Below, piece by piece: positions 63,783-64,000 of a DNA stretch of 64,000 bases. This stretch comes from Indioceanicola profundi. GTDB lineage: Bacteria; Pseudomonadota; Alphaproteobacteria; Azospirillales; Azospirillaceae. Made by a program: the position numbers and the translations under genes. Within the stretch, counting starts at the first letter, position 1. Every line of letters begins with the position of its first letter. The stretch lies in the NCBI RefSeq assembly GCF_003568845.1, contig NZ_CP030126.1:1639001-1703000 (forward strand), given 5' to 3'. The notes beneath the pieces were generated by a model. The model saw only the letters and a list, made by a program, of their open reading frames with translations, made no database searches and had not been told where the DNA came from.

Positions 63783-64000
63783 TCAGTTCACCACGGTCAC
63801 GCCGCGACGGTTCTGCGCCCAGGCGGACTCGTTGGAGCCGAGCACCGCCGGACGCTCCTTGCCGTAGCTGATGGTCTGCACGCGGCCAGCATCGACGCCC
63901 AGGGCGACGAGGTAGTTCTTCACGGCCGAGGCGCGGCGGTCACCCAGGGCGAGGTTGTACTCGCGGGTGCCGCGCTCGTCGGCATGACCCTCGACGGTCA
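63783..64000 (-). CDS. pal: Peptidoglycan-associated lipoprotein Pal (C-terminal part)
   Basis: Only the last 72 codons are in the window; the 5' end lies to the right. The visible part is the OmpA-like peptidoglycan-binding domain: [20 protein letters not shown] (the DERG loop binds diaminopimelate), [13 protein letters not shown] and [13 protein letters not shown], ending [10 protein letters not shown]. It is part of the Tol-Pal system with cpoB downstream; tolQRAB presumably lie further right. Confidence 0.95.
   Translation of the reverse strand, partial: TVEGHADERGTREYNLALGDRRASAVKNYLVALGVDAGRVQTISYGKERPAVLGSNESAWAQNRRGVTVVN

Overview
This is a 64 kb stretch of a high-GC chromosome from what is most likely an alphaproteobacterium of the Rhodospirillales / Azospirillum-Rhodocista type. 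That placement is inferred from gene order and style, not from a database search. The supporting points are the run pal-cpoB-tilS-ftsH-folP-glmM, a CheZ-like phosphatase, many short stress proteins, phasin and ferritin-like DUF892 proteins, and candidate promoters of the alphaproteobacterial general-stress (EcfG) type. The window opens inside a TPR-methyltransferase gene and closes inside pal. No rRNA, tRNA or CRISPR array was seen.

Layout. 1-8.1 kb: TPR methyltransferase, lytic transglycosylase, EamA transporter, rlmJ, phasin, DUF2892 membrane protein, cheZ and two divergent LuxR-type regulators. 8.1-16.9 kb: OmpA-like porin, metallo-beta-lactamase-fold hydrolase, several small (likely stress) proteins, a ROK sugar kinase, a disordered HTH protein, a baeRF-type protein, a 44-residue membrane protein and a DUF892 protein. 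17-29 kb: solute-binding protein, guaA, a periplasmic protein, thiC under a TPP riboswitch, a di-haem peroxidase, cysS preceded by a tri-cysteine leader peptide, an adenylate cyclase and glutaryl-CoA dehydrogenase. 29-33 kb: a four-gene envelope-stress operon (EF-hand protein, ECF sigma, putative anti-sigma, periplasmic metal-sensor-like protein) and a second DUF892 protein. 33-50.5 kb: nicotinate phosphoribosyltransferase, mutL, mtnN, an Lhr-type helicase, dps, a six-hairpin glycosidase-like protein, a phosphoribosyltransferase-HAD fusion, aspartate aminotransferase, prephenate dehydratase, a NERD-like protein and uvrB.

50.6-54.7 kb is visibly different. It is AT-rich and holds one large NACHT (STAND-class) NTPase gene, a type known from bacterial anti-phage defence. 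The gene is broken twice: an IS5/IS427-type element (905 bp, TTA target duplication) sits just after the Walker A region, and an in-frame TAA splits the remainder. Removing the IS and one TTA restores the reading frame exactly. From 55.1 kb to the end, all genes run on the minus strand as a housekeeping block (DUF3293, thiD, glmM, folP, ftsH, tilS, cpoB, pal).

The most interesting points are the disrupted NACHT gene, the Cys-Cys-Cys leader peptide upstream of cysS, a back-to-back pair of EcfG-like promoters that would make one small gene leaderless, a two-hairpin repeat present in two gap-free copies 36 kb apart, and a phosphoribosyltransferase-HAD fusion whose HAD nucleophile Asp reads as Glu.
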